Shown here: positions 17,791 to 25,111 of the stretch, piece after piece | How positions within the stretch are numbered: position 1 is the stretch's first letter | Layout: each line of letters begins with the position of its first letter | Assembly (NCBI RefSeq): GCF_010095445.2 | Contig: NZ_WFGV02000019.1 | Location: forward strand, 1-64,000 | Source: Pseudomonas sp. TNT3 | Lineage (GTDB): Bacteria; Pseudomonadota; Gammaproteobacteria; Pseudomonadales; Pseudomonadaceae | Direction: 5' to 3' | Length of the DNA: 64,000 bases | Notes under the pieces: generated by a model | Databases searched by the model: none | Told to the model about the DNA's origin: nothing | Seen by the model: only the letters and a program-made list of their open reading frames with translations | Made by a program: the position numbers and the translations under genes

Positions 17791-19386
17791 TTATCGCGAG
17801 AGCTCCGGCGTTGGGGTGGCGCCGACGGGTAGGTCCCGGGCTCGGGTAGCCTGGCTGACAGGGACGGTTTTCACGTCCAGCAGCGCCGGATTTCTCAGCC
17901 AGTAAATCAGCGAGGTACTGGCCAGCAGCACCAGAATCATCCCCGGCAACCCGCCCAGGTTGGACAGCATCTTCACCCCGTCGATGCCGACGAAGGCCAC
18001 CATCACCCACGACACCGTCCCGATGATCACGCCCCACACCACTTTGAGCATCGGGTTACCGTCCAGATCCGAATCCGCCGTGACGCCCTTGCTGCACAGG
18101 TTGGAGATCACGTCGGTGCTGGAGTCCGCTGCCGTGACGAAAGAAATGAACGCGATGAACAACAGGAAGGCGACCATCAGGCCACTGGCCGGCAACTGCT
18201 GGAACATCTGGTACAGCACATGCTCGACGCCTTGCTCGTTAAGCACACGGTTCAAGCTGCCGTCGCCCAGCGCGTCGAAGTACAGGCTGCAACCGGAGAA
18301 AATGCAGATCCACAGCGCGGTGAACAGGGCCGGGTAAAGCATGTTGATATGGATGAACTCGCGGACGGTGTAGCCACGACCGATCTTGCCAAGAAACAAG
18401 GCACTGACCGGGGCCCAGGCGAACCAGACCGACCAGTAGAAAATCGTCCAGCTTTGCGGCCAGCTGTCACCACTAGCGGCGCCGGTGAAGAGGCTGCGGC
18501 TGAAGAACGTGTCCAGGTAAACGCCCAGGGACTCGACGCCCAGGCTGATCATGAACAGCGTCGGACCGCAGAGCAGCACGAACAACCCCAGCGCCAGCAT
18601 GATCCAGGTATTGAATGACGACAGCATCACGATGCCGCGCTGCAAACCGCTGGCAGCCGAGGCGACGAAGGTGATGACGATCACGCCAATGATGATCGCC
18701 AAGCGCAGCGGCGTGGTGTCACCGCCGATGTACTGGCTCAGGCCACCGGCCAGGGTCAACGCACCGGTGCCCAGAGAGGACGCCATCCCCGCAACCAGTG
18801 CAAACATCGCCAGGGTGTCGATCAGCCCCGCATAGCGTTTGACCCGTGCGGCACCCAGCAACGGTTGCAGCATCGAGCCAATGGAGAAGTTGGCGCGCAG
18901 GTTGTAGAAGACCAGCGCGAACACCAGCGAAGGCACCAGATAAATCGCGTAAGGGGTGATGGTCCAGTGCAGGAACATCGTCGACATCGCAAAGGTCTTC
19001 GCCGCCGCCGAACCCGCCTCGATCGCCATGCTGGAAGGTGGGGAATACAGGTGATACAGCGGCTCGGCCGTGGTCCAGAACAGCACACCGACGGCAAGCG
19101 TGGTGCACAGCGCAACCATGAACCAGCGCCACTTGCTCAGCAACGGCTGGGCCTGTTCACCGCCGATGCGCACCTTGCCCAACGGCGAGAAGTACACAAT
19201 CGCGGTCAGCACCACCATCGCGAAAGAGCCCGCGCTGAACAGCCAGGAGAAATTCCTGAGGATCATCGTATTGAGCTGTTTGCTCACCGCGAGGAACGCA
19301 TTCAGGTCGACGTAACTGGCAATCACCGCTGCCAGCAAAATCAGAAACGTTGGCCAAAAAACCAACGGCCGCAATGGATACTTCAT
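17791..19386 (-). CDS. BCCT-family (betaine/carnitine/choline) transporter
   Basis: 531-residue membrane protein with about 12 hydrophobic segments. The segment IFYWSVWFAWAPVSALFLGKIGRGYTVREF near residues 310-340 contains the BCCT family signature; the helix before it carries the WxxxWxxW-type aromatic box expected for quaternary-ammonium binding. The C-terminus is short, without the long osmosensing tail of BetT, so simple nutrient uptake is more likely than osmotic activation. The gene heads a minus-strand set with the CocE-type hydrolase and a LysR regulator. Choline, carnitine, betaine and proline betaine are all possible substrates. Confidence 0.93.
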   Translation of the reverse strand: MKYPLRPLVFWPTFLILLAAVIASYVDLNAFLAVSKQLNTMILRNFSWLFSAGSFAMVVLTAIVYFSPLGKVRIGGEQAQPLLSKWRWFMVALCTTLAVGVLFWTTAEPLYHLYSPPSSMAIEAGSAAAKTFAMSTMFLHWTITPYAIYLVPSLVFALVFYNLRANFSIGSMLQPLLGAARVKRYAGLIDTLAMFALVAGMASSLGTGALTLAGGLSQYIGGDTTPLRLAIIIGVIVITFVASAASGLQRGIVMLSSFNTWIMLALGLFVLLCGPTLFMISLGVESLGVYLDTFFSRSLFTGAASGDSWPQSWTIFYWSVWFAWAPVSALFLGKIGRGYTVREFIHINMLYPALFTALWICIFSGCSLYFDALGDGSLNRVLNEQGVEHVLYQMFQQLPASGLMVAFLLFIAFISFVTAADSSTDVISNLCSKGVTADSDLDGNPMLKVVWGVIIGTVSWVMVAFVGIDGVKMLSNLGGLPGMILVLLASTSLIYWLRNPALLDVKTVPVSQATRARDLPVGATPTPELSR

Positions 19387-19681
19387 ATCGTGCGATTCCC
19401 CAGACTGATTATTCTTATCGCCTTTAAAGGCATTTTTTAGGTGCGAACCGGGCAGGGTGTTGCTGCGGGTGGCTCGCTTTGCGTCTTCGCTGGGGCTTAG
19501 ATAACCGTTTATTCGATAGCGGGTGCAATCGATGAATGGGTATGGGGGTATTCCCGGAAGTCATGGGGTAGCGGGGTTAGGTCATGGGGGATGGCGTGCG
19601 GTTCAAATGTCATATTGCTCGGACATGGAGATCAAGCGTTGCGAGTTTTGGATGCTGCTACATCCATGTTATCCACAGGCG
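19387..19681. other. intergenic region upstream of the BCCT transporter gene
   Basis: No gene is supported here. A perfect 12-base palindrome GCCTTTAAAGGC at 19420-19431, about 35 bases ahead of the BCCT start and followed on the plus strand by ATTTTTT, could be an operator or a weak terminator. The rest is featureless. Confidence 0.4.
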
Positions 19682-19752
19682 AAAAAAAGGCCCTGCAATG
19701 CAAGGCCTTCTAAGTTTTGGCGGGCAACTCGAACCCCTACTACTTCAGAAAA
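19682..19752 (-). pseudogene. tRNA 3'-end relic with its intrinsic terminator
   Basis: Read on the minus strand, the segment has a T-arm-like GGGGTTCGAG, then GCCCGCCA (an acceptor end with CCA), then a hairpin AAGGCCTTGCATTGCAGGGCCTT followed by a T run (19682-19710). The layout and much of the sequence match the tRNA-Leu 3' end and terminator at 29250-29310, including the flanking GCAGGCGAAAAAAA. No complete cloverleaf can be built upstream, so this is a remnant, not a working tRNA. Confidence 0.5.
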
Positions 19753-19883
19753 ACGGGATCAAGGTAAAGGGGCGTGAGTAGTTATCAGCTTCAAACCGAA
19801 AGCCAAATCACCCAAAGCCGAACAGTAAAAAATCCCCGAAAAATCGAGGCCGACCCCGAATGCCAGCCCCATAAACAACCCCT

Positions 19884-20264
19884 GTAGGAGCCAGCCTGCT
19901 GGCGATAGCGCCAGCCCAAACAACTAAAATCCCAAAGCTGCACCCAAAACCCACTCACATCAAACAGCCCAACAATGCCCGCCAACCCACCACAACCCCT
20001 GTGGGAGCCAGCCTGCTGGCGATAGCGCCAGCTCAAACAACAAAAATACCAAGCTGGACCTAAAACCCACTCACATCAAACAGCCAAACAATGCCCGCCA
20101 ACCCACCACAACCCCTGTGGGAGCCAGCCTGCTGGCGATAGCGCCAACCCAAACAACAAAATCCCAAAGCTGAACCTAAAACCCACTCACATCAAACAGC
20201 CAAACAATGCCCGCCAACCCACCACAATCCCTGTGGGAGCCGGGCTTGCCCGCGATAGCGCCAG
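19884..20264. repeat. four-unit tandem REP array, period 116-117 bp
   Basis: REP heads start at 19884, 20001, 20117 and 20233 (spacing 117, 116, 116). Three read GGAGCCAGCCTGCTGGCGAT and the fourth GGAGCCGGGCTTGCCCGCGA. Linkers are near-identical (CCCACTCACATCAAACAGCC, AATGCCCGCCAACCCACCAC) and purine-poor. Unlike the 6991 array, the units contain one REP each instead of an inverted pair. Confidence 0.9.
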
Positions 20265-20342
20265 CTCAGCCAACATCAATGCTGAACCAGCTACCACCAT
20301 CGCAAGCAGTCCACACCAAACAGGCCTCAGCGCAACTAAGTG

Positions 20343-20648
20343 TCAGCCGTCACCCTCTGTCCGCTTAGAGGCCGGCCCGCCAGCCTGATCCCGCTCCAGC
20401 ACCTTCCGCACATCATCAACCACCGCCATTCCCATCGCCGTCAGGTAATGCGCAGCACTCGCGTGGTAGTTCGTGTCGCTTGGGTACGCCGCATCCTTGG
20501 TGAGTGCTTTCGCGAGAAAGAGGAAATCGGACGCCATGATTAATGCATCGCCGAGTGGGACGTTGCAGGTGACGTGGAAGAGGGCTTGATCACCGCAATA
20601 GATGGCGGGGGTCAGGCCGATGGTTGTTAGCTTTGGTTGGTCGGTCAT
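20343..20648 (-). CDS. DUF6124 (formerly DUF3077) family protein
   Basis: 101-residue protein of a family that is abundant and multi-copy in Pseudomonas. Recognisable parts are LFHVTCNVPLGDALIMASDFL near residues 26-46 and the C-terminal SAAHYLTAMGMAVVDDV helix. The start at 20648 (MTDQPKL) has GGAG nine bases ahead; the longer frame adds nine basic residues without homology. No function is established. The conserved block at 20760-21063 lies upstream of it on the same strand. Confidence 0.8.
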   Translation of the reverse strand: MTDQPKLTTIGLTPAIYCGDQALFHVTCNVPLGDALIMASDFLFLAKALTKDAAYPSDTNYHASAAHYLTAMGMAVVDDVRKVLERDQAGGPASKRTEGDG

Positions 20649-20759
20649 TGGGCATCTCCGGGGATGGAGAGGCAATGGGGGAGGGCGTTACGCGATTGGG
20701 AACTGCGTAAAGGGGGAAGCCAAACTTCGTACGGTTTGATGCTGCGCATTATCCAACTC

Positions 20760-21063
20760 CTTGATTTGAGGAGCTGCCACGAGCCTTCTCACGGGCTTGG
20801 GTGACAGCCGTGCGCGGGGTGAGAAACCGGCAATCAAGGCAACCGGTAGACCCGAAGGTCTCCCACGCACAGCCGCCATAAAGCCAATCGCAGACGAAAA
20901 AAAACGCCGCGATAGGTTTTGGGGCGCTTTGCGCCTTGATTGTTGCGGGCTCTCACACCCGGTCGCTGAATTTGCAGCGACGGTGGGAGGGTATCGTCCT
21001 GATTCATTACATGCAACCTTCGAAGGCATCGATCCCAAGCGCCCCGAGCCCAGAGACGAGTAG
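20760..21063 (-). other. conserved Pseudomonas intergenic block upstream of a DUF6124 gene
   Basis: The minus strand carries a strong hairpin (GTCGCTG / CAGCGAC, 20962-20981), a second hairpin GGCGCAAAGCGCC (about 20922-20934), then an eight-T run at 20897-20904, as in a short RNA with its terminator. Fragments of its translation (for example KRPKTYRGVFF and RGRPSGLPVA) are familiar from many doubtful hypothetical proteins in P. fluorescens-group genomes, so the DNA itself appears to be a repeated, conserved element. No frame looks like a real gene. Confidence 0.45.
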
Positions 21064-21199
21064 ATGTGCTGCACCCTTTTTTGGCATTGGAAGCTGCTAC
21101 ATTCAAAGGCCGTTATTGGCCAATAGCGGACGCTGAATCGTCCTATCGCCCCAAAATAGGATTAAGAGAGCATAAAGCGTCTCTATCCAATTTTTATCA

Positions 21200-21817
21200 C
21201 TACTGCTTTATCTTGTTTTCATATTTATTTGCGAATGCATTGGTTAAATCCAAAAGACTTATTGCATCGGTTATCAGCTGGATTTTTTCGGAGATATCGC
21301 CCGAGCTGATACCAGATAATAGGGTCGCGTGTGCTGCCCGAATGGAATACAGACGATAGTTGACATACACGGAATCCAAACCGCAAGAGCCGAGCAGATT
21401 GTAAACACTGGTTCCAGATGCCTGTGCGGGTGTTGCATCCATATCGCTTAAGAAATCCTTCAGGATTTTACGATTTTCTGGAGTCAGGCTTAAATTTTTT
21501 TCGTCCCCTCGTTGTACTTCCAGGGCTTGTCTAGGTAAGTCTGTGAGGTCCTTGTTTTTTAAGTCTCCAAGGGAGGTTTTACCTTCTACCAAACCTACGA
21601 TGACACTAAAGTGCTCAATGGATAAGCGGTGGATTACCATTGCCTCGTTTATAAAATCATTATCTAATAGCAAGCATATTGACTTGCTGTTCTCCAGCAG
21701 CCTATTCCAGTATGCCAAAGTAATTTCTAAGGAGGAATTCATGAAGACCGAGGTGACATGAGAGCGAGCATCTTCTGATCGCTTTACAGCGTGTAGCAGA
21801 TCATCAGTGGTTAACAT
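21200..21817 (-). CDS. DUF5677-like hypothetical protein
   Basis: 205-residue helical protein. The layout, with an early segment on family-size/contact-like helices (ICLLLDNDFINEAMVIHRLSIEH) and a late YRLYSIRAAHATL motif, resembles DUF5677 proteins, which often appear near defence genes and HEPN-fold proteins. The start has AAGGA eight bases upstream. It follows the HEPN-zinc-ribbon gene by 80 bases on the same strand, so the two are probably one operon. Base composition is clearly more AT-rich than the core genes. The family assignment is from memory of motif layout and is moderate. Confidence 0.55.
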   Translation of the reverse strand: MLTTDDLLHAVKRSEDARSHVTSVFMNSSLEITLAYWNRLLENSKSICLLLDNDFINEAMVIHRLSIEHFSVIVGLVEGKTSLGDLKNKDLTDLPRQALEVQRGDEKNLSLTPENRKILKDFLSDMDATPAQASGTSVYNLLGSCGLDSVYVNYRLYSIRAAHATLLSGISSGDISEKIQLITDAISLLDLTNAFANKYENKIKQ

Positions 21818-21897
21818 GTTTAGACTTCCTTAATGGCACGTAATGTTTATATGTCCAGAACGTTTCAGGCAGTTCTACGATTGATCTTACCGTTTCG

Positions 21898-23004
21898 TTA
21901 CGACTCTGCCTCACTTCGAAAATATTCCGGAATGCCTCCCAGCCCATGATCTTTTGCGTTTCCGATCTCATCATCCAAGGAGAGGCCACAGTATTCGCAC
22001 TTTGCGGCATGCGTGAATCTATACCATTTGATAGGCGAACCCTCATCGTCAAAGTCGGAATCAGTCTCTTCATGTATTATTAAGGAGTTTGCGCCACACG
22101 TAGGGCACAGACAAACTTCGTGAAAATCTCGCTTTGCTTCGCTCGCTGCAATTCGCTCAGCCCTCTTCCTTTCAGCGTCGTATAGAAGAAATGTAAATTT
22201 GAAAGGCTTTGAGCTCTTGGGGCCTTTGGGTAATTTGTCATCATATGCCGATCTACCGATTTCTTTAAGATAGGCGACTTTATCAAGGTTATAGGCCTCG
22301 GTAGAAAAATGCTTAATAATCTCATCGATTGGGTCTAGCCCACAGTGTGGCGACGCATACTTCCATATGATCTCCTTTCCAGCGAAAAACTGGTGCGATA
22401 CCACGTCGCGTACAAAGGGTAGCACGTACTTCCCCACAAACTCATCAAGTGCCGAATACTCTAGAACGTACAGCCCGCGATGCCATACTCTGTTCCGCAG
22501 GGTGTTAAGTTCAGTAAGCGTATCGAAGTGAGTAATAATGAACTGGAGGTTGGTATGATCTTTAAGTTTGTTGGATTTTATCAACTCCTTGAGCCTTTTA
22601 AGCGCTTCAGAAAACTCGATGCTGCGAACTTGCTTTTCTTCTTCCGCAGTCAATTTTTTATTATGGAGAAGGCTGTGAAGCACGCCAGCCTTTCCAGACC
22701 CAACATCTGACAGCAGGGGGTGGTCATTACGTAGAAAGCTTTTGCATATTAGTTCGGCGAAGTGTTGAAAGTGCACTACGGTTTCTGCGTACGCTTCTGC
22801 ATAATTTAGGGAATATGAGTCGATGACCTCCTGCGTGGTACCTGAGGAGTTTTTGATGTTTGAAATTCGACCACGCAATTTAGCGTAAGTTGAAAAAAAA
22901 GACTTCAACGCCACTCTCAGTGACACCAATGCGAGATCATCTTTTCGCATGCTGTGGTCGCTTAATTGAAATCCTTTTTTTAGCGTAGACTCTAACGCTG
23001 ACAT
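21898..23004 (-). CDS. HEPN-like protein with C-terminal zinc ribbon
   Basis: 368-residue protein not matching a family I can name with certainty. Residues 1-200 are helical and contain RNRVWH at 170-175, the R-N-x3-H form of the Rx4-6H motif that forms the RNase site in HEPN domains. The C-terminus has four cysteines, C300/C303 and C336/C339 (CPTC and CEYC), as in a zinc ribbon. A charged linker (280-295) joins them. HEPN ribonucleases are common in toxin-antitoxin and abortive-infection systems, so a nucleic-acid-targeting toxin is a reasonable inference. It precedes the DUF5677-like gene and is AT-rich, consistent with transfer. Confidence 0.6.
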   Translation of the reverse strand: MSALESTLKKGFQLSDHSMRKDDLALVSLRVALKSFFSTYAKLRGRISNIKNSSGTTQEVIDSYSLNYAEAYAETVVHFQHFAELICKSFLRNDHPLLSDVGSGKAGVLHSLLHNKKLTAEEEKQVRSIEFSEALKRLKELIKSNKLKDHTNLQFIITHFDTLTELNTLRNRVWHRGLYVLEYSALDEFVGKYVLPFVRDVVSHQFFAGKEIIWKYASPHCGLDPIDEIIKHFSTEAYNLDKVAYLKEIGRSAYDDKLPKGPKSSKPFKFTFLLYDAERKRAERIAASEAKRDFHEVCLCPTCGANSLIIHEETDSDFDDEGSPIKWYRFTHAAKCEYCGLSLDDEIGNAKDHGLGGIPEYFRSEAES

Positions 23005-23094
23005 GTGGTTTATCCTTTATTTGACGGACGTCAATGATAGCTCCTTGCCACCAAAATCGGAAGCTGCATATGTGCGAGGGTATGAAGCATTTTT

Positions 23095-23220
23095 CTAGCT
23101 GCTCGGATAACGATCAGATGGGTGGTTCGTGAGTCCTTCGTTCAGGATATAGTTATCTACTGCAAGAAGTTTCAACGCTGCGTGGATTTGTTTTGTGGAC
23201 GTCGCATCGAACTTCGCCAT
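23095..23220 (-). CDS. 41-residue hypothetical small ORF upstream of the HEPN gene
   Basis: An ATG at 23220 opens 41 codons ending in TAG at 23095. The peptide starts MAKFDATSTKQIHAALKL and has an amphipathic, protein-like composition, but no good ribosome site is visible and no family is recognised. It could be a small real gene, a truncated start of a lost gene next to the IS element, or chance. The rest of 23005-23347 shows no other gene; TTGACGGACGTCAA at 23019-23032, just ahead of the HEPN start, is a near-palindrome (TTGACG/CGTCAA) that could be an operator. Confidence 0.3.
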   Translation of the reverse strand: MAKFDATSTKQIHAALKLLAVDNYILNEGLTNHPSDRYPSS

Positions 23221-23347
23221 AGCTTTTAGTGACAGTGCGGAAACTGACCTCTGTTTCTATCTACTTATAAAACGACGGCTTTAAACGGGGATTGAGAGGT
23301 GGCAACGGGTAGAAATGTTACCTCGCGAACGACCGCTTATGGCTGCG

Positions 23348-24577
23348 GACTCAACCGGTCGACGCAACACAACTAAATTCTGTGTAAGCAGAAGGAGTGT
23401 TGCAGATGAAGCAGAGACCTCGGATCTATTACACTGAAAGCCAGAAAAAACTGATGTGGGATCACTGGCAAAAAGGCGACTCTCTCCAGCAGATCGCCCA
23501 GCTATTTGATCGAAACCATACATTGATACAGCGCATCTTGGCGGCAACAGGCGGTATCGGACCCGCTGTACGCCGCAGGTCCAGATTGGCGCTGACGTTG
23601 GCTGAGCGCGAAGAGTTTCGCGTGCAGTGTTGGCAGGTAACTCGATCCGTTCTATGGCCGCGCTGCTAGGTCGAGCAGCCTCTACGATCAGTCGTGAAAT
23701 CAGACGGAACGGTGGCCAAGGATGCTACCGGGCTAATCGAGCTGATCAGGCTGCCTGGGATCGCGCACATCGAACTAAAGTCTGCAAACTTCTTGAGAAC
23801 CGAACGGTGTCGAAAATTGTTGCAGACAAACTTCAATTGCAGTGGTCACCGGAACAAATTGCTGGTTGGTTGAAGCGTACCCACCCAGACGATACGAGCT
23901 ATCAGATGTCACACGAGACGATCTATCGCACGCTCTTCATACAGGCTCGCGGGGCTCTGAAGAAGGAGTTGCTTGAGCATTTATGGCGCAAGCGGGCCAT
24001 GCGTCGCTCGCGTCATCACACGTAGAAGAAAGAAAATCACGGTCGAATCACTGACGCGGTATCGATCCGCGAACGCCCGGCCACGGCTAAGGATCGGGCG
24101 GTGCGAGGTCACTGGGATGGCGGCCTGCTTTGCGGTAGCAGGAACAGGCAAATTGCCACTCTTGTTGAGCGTCATAATCGCTACGTAATGCTGGTGAAAT
24201 TGGACGGTAAGGGTAGCGAGACGGTCATCAGCGCCCTGATCGAAAACGCTCGCAACTTACCCCAAGAACTCTACAAATCGCTTACGTGGGATCGCGGCAA
24301 AGTGATGGCTGACCATAAGCGCTTTAAGGTGGCTACCGACATAAAAGTCTGCTTCTGCGCTCCTCATCGTCCTCATCGTCCTTGGCAACGGGGATCTAAT
24401 GAGAACACCATCGGGTTGTTAAGGCAGTGCTTCCCGAAAGGGACCGACCTTGCGGATCACCCGCAAGCCACGCTCAATGAAGTCGCAAGGGGGCTAAATA
24501 GCCGCCCTCGGAAAACACTAGACTACGAAACACCCGCAGAACGATTTAGCCAATCTGTTGCTTCGACCGGTTGAATC
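23348..24577 (+). mobile_element. IS30-family insertion sequence, decayed
   Basis: Terminal inverted repeats of 22 bases are visible at 23348-23369 and 24556-24577, sharing CTCAACCGGTCGA-type cores with two mismatches. Between them is one broken IS30-type transposase. The size, about 1.23 kb, is slightly above the usual 1.0-1.2 kb for the family. It sits between the HEPN/DUF5677 pair and the SIR2-HerA operon. Confidence 0.85.
23406..24574 (+). pseudogene. IS30-family transposase, broken
   Basis: The intact protein would be about 390 residues. Three defects are visible. A single base is missing after 23615: inserting one A restores the EREEISRAV reading that links frame 23406-23615 to frame 23616 onward. 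An in-frame TAG at 24023-24025 follows RRSRHHT, where relatives have Gln. The first catalytic Asp of the DDE triad is Gly (GHWDGGLL instead of GHWEGDLL); the other two acidic positions (TWDRG and NENT) remain. The start at 23406 has AAGGAG eight bases upstream. The element is therefore not expected to transpose by itself. Confidence 0.9.
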
Positions 24578-24625
24578 CACAGTCGATTGCTGTTGTTCGC
24601 GAGGGCGGCTTTCGGCCAGAAGCAG

Positions 24626-24733
24626 TCTGTGAACTTCGACTTGGCACCTGAACTAATAAAGAGTTTGAGGTTAGAGATTGGTGACAAACTGAGCATAAAG
24701 GTTATTGATGGCGCGATATTTTTGAGGCCTGCG
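24626..24733 (+). pseudogene. AbrB/MazE-like antitoxin fragment
   Basis: 36 codons read like the core of a SpoVT-AbrB/MazE swapped-hairpin domain: LAPELIKSLRLEIGDKLSI, then VIDGAIFLRPA. This matches the family pattern of (x)P-x-(x)-hh-L-x-(x)-GD-K-h-x-h-x-h-x-DG-x-h-h-h-RP. There is no start codon or ribosome site in the right place, and the frame drifts into unrelated sequence after RPA. The piece lies directly after the IS30 right end, so the gene may have been truncated by insertion. No toxin gene follows. Confidence 0.5.
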
Positions 24734-25111
24734 TGCACTTCATTCCCGACACCGTGTACCTACGTTAAGCGCTTAACTCGCCTTTATGCAGGCTTTGGCG
24801 CGGCGGCACGTGGTCAGTCCAGACTATCGATGATAGCCGTGCCTTTGAAGGTAATTCTTCAATCTGCAGGGAGTGCAACCCTGTTTTAGACACCTCCTAA
24901 GTCGCCCAGGCGTTAATCAGTTCGCGCGTTCGCGCATTCATGACCTAGTTTATGGGGCGTCGTAGATGGCATTCAGCCATAAAAGCGCTTGTGTCAATTT
25001 TGGCTGGCTGCTAGGTTCAGCCTATGCAGGGAATCATCAGGCGGGAAGCCAATGTTACGCCCATCTGAAATGTGACCAGCCAAAACACCTATGTCAGAGG
25101 GGAACGGTTAC
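24734..25111. other. intergenic region ahead of the SIR2-HerA operon, with inverted repeat
   Basis: No gene is supported. A perfect 10-base inverted repeat, TTTTGGCTGG at 24998-25007 and CCAGCCAAAA at 25076-25085, brackets 68 bases just ahead of the SIR2 gene. It may be the ends of a small deleted mobile element or an operator. The operon promoter must lie here. Confidence 0.45.

Noticed and set aside
20797..21063. 88-codon plus-strand frame in the block upstream of DUF6124
   Set aside because: It has no ribosome site or family match and crosses the strong hairpins; the block is better explained as a conserved non-coding element.
21804..22073. 89-codon minus-strand frame at the HEPN/DUF5677 junction
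   Set aside because: It overlaps the C-terminus of the HEPN-like protein in another frame, including the zinc-ribbon codons, and has no credible start.
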